From positions 1 to 13,842 of the forward strand of contig DAOWOJ010000001.1 of the NCBI GenBank assembly GCA_030642125.1: a stretch of DNA of 13,842 nt, given 5' to 3'. Below the pieces are notes generated by a model. It was given only the letters and a program-made list of their open reading frames with translations. It searched no databases and was not told where the DNA came from. This document shows, in pieces, positions 7,993 to 13,842 of the stretch. Origin of the DNA: Candidatus Aenigmatarchaeota archaeon (GTDB lineage: Archaea > Aenigmatarchaeota > Aenigmatarchaeia > DAOWOJ01). Made by a program: the position numbers and the translations under genes. Position 1 is the first letter of the stretch. Each line of letters starts with the position of its first letter.

Positions 7993-9188
7993 TGTATTTA
8001 ACAAAAAAAGAGGAATCAATGCTAAATCAAGAGTATGGTGTAGCAATATCGAAATGCATGAAGCTTCTTGTTAGACTAGGAGATATATATGGAGCTGATA
8101 GAATGGTTAAAGTATCTTGTTCGCAAGCATCAGGTGTTTCATATAAATCTATAGGAGATCCTGGAATAGAATTTCTTAAAGGATTTGTAGAAGAAGGAGC
8201 AAAAGTTGTAATACCTACTTTTTTAAATCCAGCTGGAATGGATCTAGACAATTGGAAAGTTTTTCATATTTCAGAAAAATTTGCAAATAAACAAAAAGAA
8301 ATAATAGATTCGTTCAGAAAAATGGGTGTCATAATAACATGTTCATGCACACCATATTTGTTTGGTAATTTACCTAGATTCATGGAGCATCTAGCATGGA
8401 GTGAATCCTCTGCGGTTGCGTTTGCAAATTCTGTTATTGGAGCAAGAACCAATAGAGAAGGAGGACCATCTGCATTAGCATCTGCAATTACAGGTAGAAC
8501 ACCAAACTATGGATTACATTTAAAAGAAAACAGAAAACCAAATTTTCTTGTAAATATCAATACAAAAATAAAAACAAATTCTGATTTCGGAGCTTTGGGT
8601 TATTTCATAGGAAAAACTGTTAAAAATAAAATACCATATTTTTCTGGAATAAAACAATGTAGTACAGATAATTTGAAATCATTAGGTGCTGCTATGGCAG
8701 CATCAGGAGCAGTAGCATTATTTCATGTAAAAAATAAAACACCAGAATTTATGCTCCACAAAAAAGATATACATGATTTAGAAATAATTGAATTTTCAGA
8801 AAATGATCTTAAGAAAAGTTATGAAGAATTATCAGATTGTTCTGATCCTGATTTGATAGTAGTTGGTTGTCCTCATGCATCCATATCAGAAATACAAACA
8901 TTAAATAAAAAATTGAAAAATAAAAAACTAAAAAAGAAATTTTGGATATGTACATCAAAATCAATAAAGGCTTGGGCAGATAGAATGGAATATACAAAAA
9001 ATATACAAAAAGCAGGAGCTGAAATATTATGTGATACATGTATGGTAGTATCTCCATTAGAAGAATTCGATTTCAAATGTATTGGTACAAATTCTGGAAA
9101 AGCAGCAAAATATATTCCAGGATTTTGCAAGAAAAAGGTTTTTTTTGGTAATATAGATTCTCTGATAAAAAAAGGGTTGAAAAAATGA
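7992..9188 (+). CDS. Phosphomevalonate dehydratase large subunit (aconitase X catalytic subunit)
   Basis: Together with the small subunit, this iron-sulfur enzyme dehydrates (R)-5-phosphomevalonate to trans-anhydromevalonate 5-phosphate. The product is 398 residues, the normal size for the split archaeal form. Strong aconitase-X signatures are TCSCTPYLFGNLPRF (116-130), SSAVAFANSVIGARTN (139-154), REGGPSALASAITGRTPNYG (155-174), GCPHASI (292-298) and CDTCMV (347-352). Cysteines at about 117/119, 293 and 347/350 are the likely 4Fe-4S ligands, although the exact set cannot be fixed by eye. The start overlaps the UbiD-family stop (TAATG), and the end overlaps the small-subunit start by four bases (ATGA), which suggests coupled synthesis of the two subunits. 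Hydroxyproline-related aconitase X enzymes are the alternative, and the context argues against them. Confidence 0.93.
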   Translation: MYLTKKEESMLNQEYGVAISKCMKLLVRLGDIYGADRMVKVSCSQASGVSYKSIGDPGIEFLKGFVEEGAKVVIPTFLNPAGMDLDNWKVFHISEKFANKQKEIIDSFRKMGVIITCSCTPYLFGNLPRFMEHLAWSESSAVAFANSVIGARTNREGGPSALASAITGRTPNYGLHLKENRKPNFLVNINTKIKTNSDFGALGYFIGKTVKNKIPYFSGIKQCSTDNLKSLGAAMAASGAVALFHVKNKTPEFMLHKKDIHDLEIIEFSENDLKKSYEELSDCSDPDLIVVGCPHASISEIQTLNKKLKNKKLKKKFWICTSKSIKAWADRMEYTKNIQKAGAEILCDTCMVVSPLEEFDFKCIGTNSGKAAKYIPGFCKKKVFFGNIDSLIKKGLKK

Positions 9189-9586
9189 AAATAATAAAAG
9201 CTAGATCAATTTCAGAAGGTAAAGGAAAAGGAGAGGTAATAATTCTTAAAGAACCATTCGGTTTTTATGGTAATATAGATCCAAAAACAGGTGTTATAAT
9301 TGAAAAAGGAAATCCAATTAAAGGACAATGCATAAAAAATAAAGTTTTTGTATTTTCTAATGGAAAAGGAAGTACTGTAGGATCTTATGTGATATATGCG
9401 TTAAAAAAGAACAGAGTATCTCCTGCAGCAATAATAAATATAGAAACAGAAACTATTGTTGCGACAGGTGTTATATTAGCAGAAATACCATGTGTAGATA
9501 AACCAGAATTAGATATATTCAAATTTCTTAAAGATGGAGATATTGTTGAAGTAGATGCTGATAAAAAAGAAATAAGAATATTATGA
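9185..9586 (+). CDS. Phosphomevalonate dehydratase small subunit (aconitase X swivel domain)
   Basis: This is the swivelling-domain partner of the large subunit. The product is 133 residues, the normal length for archaeal small subunits. The family motif SNGKGSTVGSYVIY (58-71) contains the conserved serine (Ser63) thought to act in catalysis. Other family features are the early EGKGKGEVIILKEPFGFYG, the IPCVD segment (101-105) and the closing GDIVEVDADKKEI. The start ATG overlaps the large-subunit stop, and its own stop overlaps the ubiX start, in both cases as ATGA. Confidence 0.93.
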   Translation: MKIIKARSISEGKGKGEVIILKEPFGFYGNIDPKTGVIIEKGNPIKGQCIKNKVFVFSNGKGSTVGSYVIYALKKNRVSPAAIINIETETIVATGVILAEIPCVDKPELDIFKFLKDGDIVEVDADKKEIRIL

Positions 9587-10140
9587 AAAAATATGTTGTA
9601 GCAATAACAGGGGCAAGCGGAATAATTATTGGAAAAAGATTAATCGAAATATTATGCAAGAAACATAATGTATACGCAATAGTGTCAGAAGCGGCAAAAA
9701 TTGTTTCAAAATATGAAATTGGTCAAGAAAATATATTTACAAAAATACCAAAAAATGTTACAATGTACAATGAATGTGATATATATAAAAATATAGCTTC
9801 TGGTACATGTAAAATACAAGGAATGGTAATTGTTCCATGTAGCATGAAAACAATGTCCGCAATAGCAACAGGATTTTCATTTAATTTAATTACTAGATCT
9901 GCTGACGTATGTATCAAAGAAAAAAGAAAACTTATCATAAGTCCAAGAGAATCACCGATTAGTGAAATTCATCTAGAAAATATGCTAAAACTTGCAAAAC
10001 TAGGCGTTTATATTGTTCCACCAATGGTTCAGTTCTATTCAACAAAAAATAAACAACAAATAATAGATTATATATGCGGGAAAATCTTAGATTGTTTAGA
10101 ATTACAACACACATTATATAAAGAATGGAATTTAGAATAA
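9583..10140 (+). CDS. ubiX: UbiX-family flavin prenyltransferase
   Basis: UbiX attaches a dimethylallyl group to reduced FMN, making the prenyl-FMN cofactor needed by UbiD-family decarboxylases. The product is 185 residues, normal for the family. Motifs in order are VVAITGASG (5-13, flavin phosphate loop), IVPCSMKTMSAIATG (83-97), RSADVCIKEKRKLI (105-118), PRESPISEIHLENM (121-134) and PPMVQFYS (146-153; most members have PPMPAFY). Its place as the last gene of the coupled run, next to a UbiD-family decarboxylase, indicates that the cofactor maker is produced together with its client. It overlaps the preceding gene by four bases. Confidence 0.94.
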   Translation: MKKYVVAITGASGIIIGKRLIEILCKKHNVYAIVSEAAKIVSKYEIGQENIFTKIPKNVTMYNECDIYKNIASGTCKIQGMVIVPCSMKTMSAIATGFSFNLITRSADVCIKEKRKLIISPRESPISEIHLENMLKLAKLGVYIVPPMVQFYSTKNKQQIIDYICGKILDCLELQHTLYKEWNLE

Positions 10141-10146
10141 TCTATA

Positions 10147-10155
10147 TTTATAAAT
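10147..10155 (+). promoter_or_regulatory. TATA-like box of the mevalonate kinase gene, apparently leaderless
   Basis: TTTATAAAT is centred about 24 bases upstream of the mevalonate kinase ATG (10175), in the 34-base gap after ubiX. No ribosome binding site is seen between it and the ATG. This matches the arrangement before isopentenyl phosphate kinase and suggests that mevalonate kinase is transcribed on its own as a leaderless message, in addition to any read-through from ubiX. Confidence 0.5.
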
Positions 10156-10174
10156 AATTGTTTAAAATAAAATT

Positions 10175-11149
10175 ATGGAAATAAATGTTTCTTCTCCTGG
10201 TAACATATTTCTTCTAGGAGAGCATTCTGTTGTTTATGGAAAAGATGCCATAATAAGTGCCATAAACATGAGAACAATATGCAAAGTATCAAAGAGATCA
10301 GATGATGTAATAAAATTAAATTCAGAAGATTATGGGAAATTTATTGAAAACATAAAAAACTTAGAAGCAGTTGAAGAATATCATAATCGAATAGATCTTG
10401 TCAAAGATCTAGTTTCAACTTTTTATAAGAAATTTGAAATAGATAATGGAATAGACATAAGAATTAATTCCAATATTCCAAAAGTTTCTGGTGGAATGAG
10501 TTCTTCTACAGCTGTCCTATGCTCTGTTTTAGATGCTCTAAATAAATCATTCAATAAAATAAATAAAAACGATTATTTTAATTTCTTGATTCCGTTTCAG
10601 AGAAAAATTCATGGAGGAACTGCTTCTGGTGTTGAACTTTTTTCATCGATTTTTGGAGGATATAACAAAATAAAAATGTCGCCTCTGACTTTTGAAAATT
10701 TAGGGAACTTAAAATTGCATATACTGATTGTTGATACAGGAATCGAAGCTAGAACAGCAGAGACTGTTTCTTATGTGAGAAATGGATGGAAAAATGATAA
10801 AAACAGTTATGAAAATATATTTAATGAAATACATGATATTGTAAACAATGGCAAAAAAGCAATTAAAGAAAATGATTTAGAAGAATTAGGAAAGTTAATG
10901 TTAAAAGATCATGAATTATTATCAAAAGATCTTGGTGTATCGCATCCAAAATTAAATAAAATTGTTAAAATTGCAAAGAAAAATGGTGCATATGGAGCAA
11001 AGCTGTCTGGTGGTGGAAAAGGTGGTGTTGCAATAGTATTGTTTCCAAAGAATAAAGAAAAAATAATAATAAAAAAATTATTATCTCAACTAAAATGTAA
11101 AATTTATAGAACAGAAGTTGGAGTATGTGGATGTGAGAATATAAAATAA
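10175..11149 (+). CDS. mvk: Mevalonate kinase (GHMP kinase family), divergent active site
   Basis: The predicted reaction is ATP-dependent phosphorylation of mevalonate to 5-phosphomevalonate, feeding the upstream dehydratase. The product is 324 residues, normal for archaeal members. The GHMP layout is complete: SPGNIFLLGEHSVVYG (7-22), the ATP loop IPKVSGGMSSSTAV (101-114), HGGTASGVE (146-154), and the C-terminal GAYGAKLSGGGKGGVAIVLF (271-290). Deviations are clear. The usual SPGK lysine is Asn10, the usual GLGSSAA is GGMSSST, and the usual SGID catalytic aspartate is Glu154. All flanking genes belong to the same pathway, so mevalonate kinase remains the best call, but altered catalysis or another GHMP substrate is possible. 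The gene has its own TATA-like box and is followed by a small AT hairpin. Confidence 0.85.
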   Translation: MEINVSSPGNIFLLGEHSVVYGKDAIISAINMRTICKVSKRSDDVIKLNSEDYGKFIENIKNLEAVEEYHNRIDLVKDLVSTFYKKFEIDNGIDIRINSNIPKVSGGMSSSTAVLCSVLDALNKSFNKINKNDYFNFLIPFQRKIHGGTASGVELFSSIFGGYNKIKMSPLTFENLGNLKLHILIVDTGIEARTAETVSYVRNGWKNDKNSYENIFNEIHDIVNNGKKAIKENDLEELGKLMLKDHELLSKDLGVSHPKLNKIVKIAKKNGAYGAKLSGGGKGGVAIVLFPKNKEKIIIKKLLSQLKCKIYRTEVGVCGCENIK

Positions 11150-11150
11150 T

Positions 11151-11167
11151 CAATAAATGTTTTATTG
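11151..11167 (+). terminator. Short AT hairpin after mevalonate kinase
   Basis: CAATAAA, a 3-base loop TGT, and TTTATTG form a perfect 7-base-pair inverted repeat starting 2 bases after the stop codon. The stem is weak (one G-C pair), and archaeal termination usually depends on oligo-T rather than hairpins. It may therefore be a 3'-end or processing element, or chance in AT-rich sequence. The next gene is convergent. Confidence 0.35.
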
Positions 11168-11237
11168 TATAATCAATTACTTTAATTTTAAAATCTCATA
11201 TAATAAAAATATTTAAAGTATTTCGAAATTATTTGAG

Positions 11238-11738
11238 TTAGTAATATGATTTTTTCCTACGTTTCTTTATATGACTATCACAACATGTAAAACTAGAAAT
11301 GTTACTTTCTAAGTTTTCATAATTAGTATCTTTACCAAAGATATCTTCAATGTTTTCACCAAATCTGTTTTCGCCACTTTTTACTTGAATAAAAGTTCCA
11401 TCAGCATTACTTGATAGCTCATCGAATTTCTGTGAATTATTTGATATACCAGTCACTTCTTCAATTTTATAACCTTCCAATTTTATCATTTCTATTACTT
11501 TATGTAAGTTGTTGCAATATTCTACATTTAATTTTATTTTTTGTGGCATTGTTATGCCTATTGTTCCTTTGCCTATATTTTTATAATTACAATTAAGTGT
11601 TTCAGTCACTTCATCATTAACTTTATTATTGAATATTATTGAACCTGTATATTCTGATTCTTGATTTTTAATCATATAATCAATTAATTCTTCCATATGT
11701 CCTTTTGGTTCTATGTAATTGTACGGAATTTTAGTCAT
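11238..11738 (-). CDS. Hypothetical protein, 166 residues, unrecognised
   Basis: I do not recognise a family. The product is acidic and polar in its middle part and ends in a strongly basic tail, KKRRKKSYY (158-166), just after a cysteine pair (TCCDSH, 151-156). No signal peptide or membrane segment is visible, so it is probably cytoplasmic; the basic tail could contact nucleic acid, but that is speculation. The ATG at 11738 is preceded on its strand by ATGATTAAAT, a weak form of the GTGAT ribosome binding site at the same 5-base spacing as rps7, and by GGAA further upstream. It converges on the mevalonate kinase gene and lies downstream of tyrS on the same strand, separated by 323 bases. An uninterrupted 166-codon frame in such AT-rich DNA supports a real gene. 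Confidence 0.6.
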   Translation of the reverse strand: MTKIPYNYIEPKGHMEELIDYMIKNQESEYTGSIIFNNKVNDEVTETLNCNYKNIGKGTIGITMPQKIKLNVEYCNNLHKVIEMIKLEGYKIEEVTGISNNSQKFDELSSNADGTFIQVKSGENRFGENIEDIFGKDTNYENLESNISSFTCCDSHIKKRRKKSYY

Positions 11739-12061
11739 ATTTAATCATTTCCTTTATAATTTTATTATTATGTAGTAATTATAAATTATTGTTATAATAT
11801 AAATATTTTTTTACTTTGTTTAAAGTTGTTTAATACTATGAAAAAATATATCAAAAGAATATAAATTAATAATGAATTCAGAATAATATGCTAAAAAAGA
11901 TATTAAAATTGCTAAAAATGATTGATTTATAATGATTTGAAATTTTAATTTTTGTTTGTTTAAATAATTTATTATTTTATTAAAAAAGAATATTTTGTAA
12001 AATTTTTATATTTTTAAATAAAATGTCTTTTAATCATGTGTTCGTATAAGCAATTGTTTAT
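11739..12061. other. AT-rich intergenic stretch without a supported gene
   Basis: These 323 bases lie between the tyrS stop and the hypothetical gene's start, both on the minus strand. Composition is more AT-rich than the flanking genes. I see no tRNA-like arms, no direct repeat array and no G/C-containing hairpin. A minus-strand frame open at 11820-12005 lacks ATG, GTG or TTG, and the plus-strand ATG at 11888 gives only 14 codons. The part near 12000 probably holds the 3' end of the tyrS message (a T6 run on the minus strand at 11982-11987), and the part near 11780 the promoter of the hypothetical gene. Confidence 0.6.
11777..11787 (-). promoter_or_regulatory. Possible TATA box of the hypothetical gene
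   Basis: Read on the minus strand, AATTTATAATT lies about 44 bases upstream of the ATG at 11738. A transcription start about 25 bases on would give a leader of roughly 18 bases that includes the weak ribosome binding site. Several other TATA-like strings occur nearby, so this is only one of several possible sites. Confidence 0.3.
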
Positions 12062-13195
12062 TTATCTAGTTATAATTATTTGTTCTAATTCTTCAAGCAT
12101 TTTTTTTACTTTTGGTTTTTCAAAATGTTTTCTTGCAGGATTTAAAATTTCAATTAATTTTTCAGATAATGCATTCTTTAAATCCATTGGATGAAGTTTC
12201 TTTTCTAAAAAATCATTTTCTATCTGATTATATGAATAATAAGTTATATCTCCACCAAATTTTTTATGTCTTTCTACATTAAGTTCAGATTTACTGTCTT
12301 TGAATATAAGATATTTTACCCAATCTAAAATAGGGTTGAATTCTGATTCCCCTTCTGGACAAAAAGCATTCATTATTTTTCTTTTAATTTCTTCTTGAGA
12401 ATCATGAATAAATATACATGTGTTTGGTTTTGATTTGCTCATTTTTAGAGCAGACCACATTTTTTGTAATTTATCTTTTGGTACAGGCCAAATAAGAGGT
12501 TTTCCAAGTCCTAAAATTAAATGATGATGGATTGCAACAGGTTTAATTTTATTTTTTTGTTTATCTAACAATGGTTTAGTTTTTATTTTAAGAGCAATAT
12601 CTCTCATTATTACTTGAGCTTTTCTTTGGTCAATTCCAGAATGTGGTAAATGTATTCCTTGAGTAAAGATATCTGCAACTTGCATTGGAGGATAAATTAA
12701 TTTTGCAAAATCTACAGAATCTCCTTCTTTTCTTCCCATGATTGCAATGCTTCTTAATATTCTTGAAAGAGATATATTTTTGCTTACATCTATCATGGTT
12801 TCCCAATAATCATCATTATTGTGATATAAATCTGAACCTAAAGTAAATTTTAATTTATCTGGATTGCCTCCAAGACATTTCAAACTAGTTTTCAATCCTT
12901 CTTTAAAATATCCACCAGCTACTTTTTTTATTGTTTCTATGTCTCCGTCAAGTTTATCATTTATCCAAGTGTGCCAATCTGCTAGAAAAATTGAACAATC
13001 GATTCCAGCATCCATAAAATCTTTTACTTTTGACATGCATATTAATCCAGTTCCTAAGTGTATTTTACCAGAAATTTCAAAGCCAATATAATGTTTAATC
13101 TTTGTTTCACTATCTAAAAGAATCTTCAGATCATTTTCAGTAATAATTTCTTCGGTATTATTTTTAATTAAATCAAATCGTTTTTCAATATCCAT
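12062..13195 (-). CDS. tyrS: Tyrosyl-tRNA synthetase, archaeal type
   Basis: This class I aminoacyl-tRNA synthetase charges tRNA-Tyr. With the ATG at 13195 it is 377 residues, longer than the 306-residue Methanocaldococcus enzyme but in the range of other archaeal TyrRS. Motifs are HYIGFEISGKIHLGTG (35-50; HLGTG stands for HIGH, and Tyr36 aligns with the tyrosine-binding Tyr32 of the Methanocaldococcus protein), LADWHTW (71-77), YPPMQVADI (168-176; Asp175 aligns with the tyrosine-hydroxyl binding Asp158), GIDQRK (187-192) and KMSKSKPN (251-258). The frame runs open for 37 codons upstream of this ATG, but that part is hydrophobic, AT-driven sequence unlike any TyrRS and overlaps the preceding gene. 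The end HPMDLKNALSEKLIEIL is the typical archaeal C-terminal segment. Confidence 0.95.
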   Translation of the reverse strand: MDIEKRFDLIKNNTEEIITENDLKILLDSETKIKHYIGFEISGKIHLGTGLICMSKVKDFMDAGIDCSIFLADWHTWINDKLDGDIETIKKVAGGYFKEGLKTSLKCLGGNPDKLKFTLGSDLYHNNDDYWETMIDVSKNISLSRILRSIAIMGRKEGDSVDFAKLIYPPMQVADIFTQGIHLPHSGIDQRKAQVIMRDIALKIKTKPLLDKQKNKIKPVAIHHHLILGLGKPLIWPVPKDKLQKMWSALKMSKSKPNTCIFIHDSQEEIKRKIMNAFCPEGESEFNPILDWVKYLIFKDSKSELNVERHKKFGGDITYYSYNQIENDFLEKKLHPMDLKNALSEKLIEILNPARKHFEKPKVKKMLEELEQIIITR

Positions 13196-13207
13196 GTTTA
13201 TTATTTG

Positions 13208-13220
13208 AATATATATAAAA
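13208..13220 (-). promoter_or_regulatory. TATA-like box of tyrS, apparently leaderless
   Basis: On the minus strand TTTTATATATATT lies about 13-25 bases before the tyrS ATG, inside the 41-base gap after the aldehyde dehydrogenase gene. No GGTGAT-type site lies between. A leaderless or near-leaderless transcript fits, although the alternating AT run makes the exact centre uncertain. Confidence 0.4.
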
Positions 13221-13236
13221 TAAATATAATGAAGTT

Positions 13237-13842
13237 TTATGTATATGGATAACACAATTTTTTCTCTGTTCCAGAATAAGATATAAAAGTTTTTGCTTTC
13301 AAACATTGCATTAATTTGCTTTCAGAACTTCTTAATCCACTTTGTTTTGTGCCTCCCCAATAATCTCCTCCTGAAAATGGAAGGTTTACATTGTTTATCC
13401 AAACCATTCCAACATCAATCTTTTCTCCAATTTTTTTTCCTTTTTCAATATCCTTTGTCCAAATTGTAGTCCCTAATCCATATTTTGAGTTGTTGGTTAA
13501 TCTGATTGCTTCATCTTCATTTTTTATTGTTTTGATTGAAATGATTGGTCCAAAAGTTTCTTCACACATTATTTTCATTTCTTCTTTCATATTTACTAAA
13601 ACAGTTGGCTCAAAGAAAAACCCTTTGCCTTTAATTTTATTGCCACCAACTAAGACTTTTGCACATTCAGAAATTGCTTCTTTAACATGATTTTCAACTT
13701 TATTTAGTTGTTTTATATTTATTAATGGTCCAAAATCAATTTCTTTTCTTAATTTTTTGACTTCTTCTACAACTTTTTTAATGAATTCTTCAGAAATTTC
13801 TTCTGAAACATAAACTTTTTCTATTGAAGTACAAACTTGTCC
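13237..13842 (-). CDS. Aldehyde dehydrogenase (NAD(P)-dependent), C-terminal part
   Basis: Members of this superfamily oxidise aldehydes to acids with NAD(P)+. The gene runs off the window end: 201 C-terminal residues are visible and no stop interrupts the frame up to 13842. The first visible residues, GQVCTSIEKVYV, contain the catalytic cysteine (codon 13831-13833) in its usual GQ.C setting. Further landmarks are FGPLI (37-41 of the visible part), EETFGPI (94-100, the nicotinamide-ribose contact motif), YGLGTTIWTKD (121-131), and PFSGGDYWGGTKQSGL with RSSE (155-174). Succinate-semialdehyde, lactaldehyde or glycolaldehyde dehydrogenases are all possible; the substrate pocket cannot be judged from this half. 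It lies upstream of tyrS on the same strand, 41 bases apart, but tyrS appears to have its own promoter. Confidence 0.9.
   Translation of the reverse strand, partial: GQVCTSIEKVYVSEEISEEFIKKVVEEVKKLRKEIDFGPLINIKQLNKVENHVKEAISECAKVLVGGNKIKGKGFFFEPTVLVNMKEEMKIMCEETFGPIISIKTIKNEDEAIRLTNNSKYGLGTTIWTKDIEKGKKIGEKIDVGMVWINNVNLPFSGGDYWGGTKQSGLRSSESKLMQCLKAKTFISYSGTEKKLCYPYT

Noticed and set aside
11888..11932. 14-codon plus-strand frame starting MLKKILKLLK, resembling an amphipathic peptide
   Set aside because: It is very short, has no ribosome binding site, and Lys/Leu/Ile codons dominate any frame in this composition.
11820..12005. 62-codon open frame on the minus strand with hydrophobic content, in the gap before the hypothetical gene
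   Set aside because: It has no ATG, GTG or TTG start and no ribosome binding site, and its Ile/Phe/Leu/Asn content is what extreme AT bias produces by chance.
11739..12061. Possible non-coding RNA or origin-like element in the 323-base gap
   Set aside because: No stable stem, repeat array or tRNA-like pattern was found; the stretch looks like a 3' end plus a promoter in AT-rich DNA.
13196..13306. 37-residue N-terminal extension of tyrS back to an ATG at 13306
   Set aside because: The extension is Ile/Tyr/Phe-rich sequence from an AT-rich spacer and the end of the aldehyde dehydrogenase gene. It matches nothing in TyrRS, while the ATG at 13195 gives the family's usual start and has a TATA-like box at a suitable distance.
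13391..13690. 99-codon plus-strand open frame
   Set aside because: It is the antisense of the aldehyde dehydrogenase coding region, where family motifs are clear on the minus strand.
1..13842. Mobile elements, CRISPR array, tRNA or rRNA genes
   Set aside because: No spaced direct repeats, transposase-like proteins, terminal inverted repeats, cloverleaf or rRNA-like sequence was seen on either strand.

Overview
The window comes from a low-GC (very AT-rich) archaeon. It has an archaeal translation gene cluster (L30e, NusA, S12, S7, EF-2 with a diphthamide-type histidine, EF-1alpha), an archaeal-type TyrRS, and the archaeal version of the mevalonate pathway. Shine-Dalgarno sequences have the form GGTGAT, and TATA-like boxes precede apparently leaderless genes. 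Several ribosomal and translation proteins are divergent, which would fit a fast-evolving or reduced lineage. I cannot place it in a phylum from the sequence alone.

Positions 1-5123 (plus strand) are a str-type operon: the tail of rpl30e, then nusA, rps12, rps7, fusA and tuf. Genes overlap or lie a few bases apart as far as fusA. A 60-base gap with a TATA-like box precedes tuf. The rps10 gene that often follows tuf in archaea is absent. A PAS plus HAMP-like protein with no output domain (about 5141-5854) lies there instead, and its start codon may be ATT.

Positions 5889-11149 (plus strand) hold all enzymes needed to turn mevalonate into isopentenyl diphosphate by the route first described in Aeropyrum pernix. 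Five coupled genes encode isopentenyl phosphate kinase, a UbiD-family decarboxylase, the large and small subunits of phosphomevalonate dehydratase (aconitase-X type), and a UbiX flavin prenyltransferase that would make the decarboxylase cofactor. A mevalonate kinase with its own promoter follows. The order of action is mevalonate kinase, dehydratase (L+S), decarboxylase with UbiX-made prenyl-FMN, then isopentenyl phosphate kinase. The kinase has unusual residues at two normally catalytic positions.

Positions 11150-13842 are mostly minus strand: an unrecognised 166-residue protein (11238-11738), a 323-base AT-rich stretch without a supported gene, tyrosyl-tRNA synthetase (12062-13195), and the C-terminal 201 residues of an aldehyde dehydrogenase cut by the window end.

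No tRNA, rRNA, CRISPR array, insertion sequence or other mobile element was seen.
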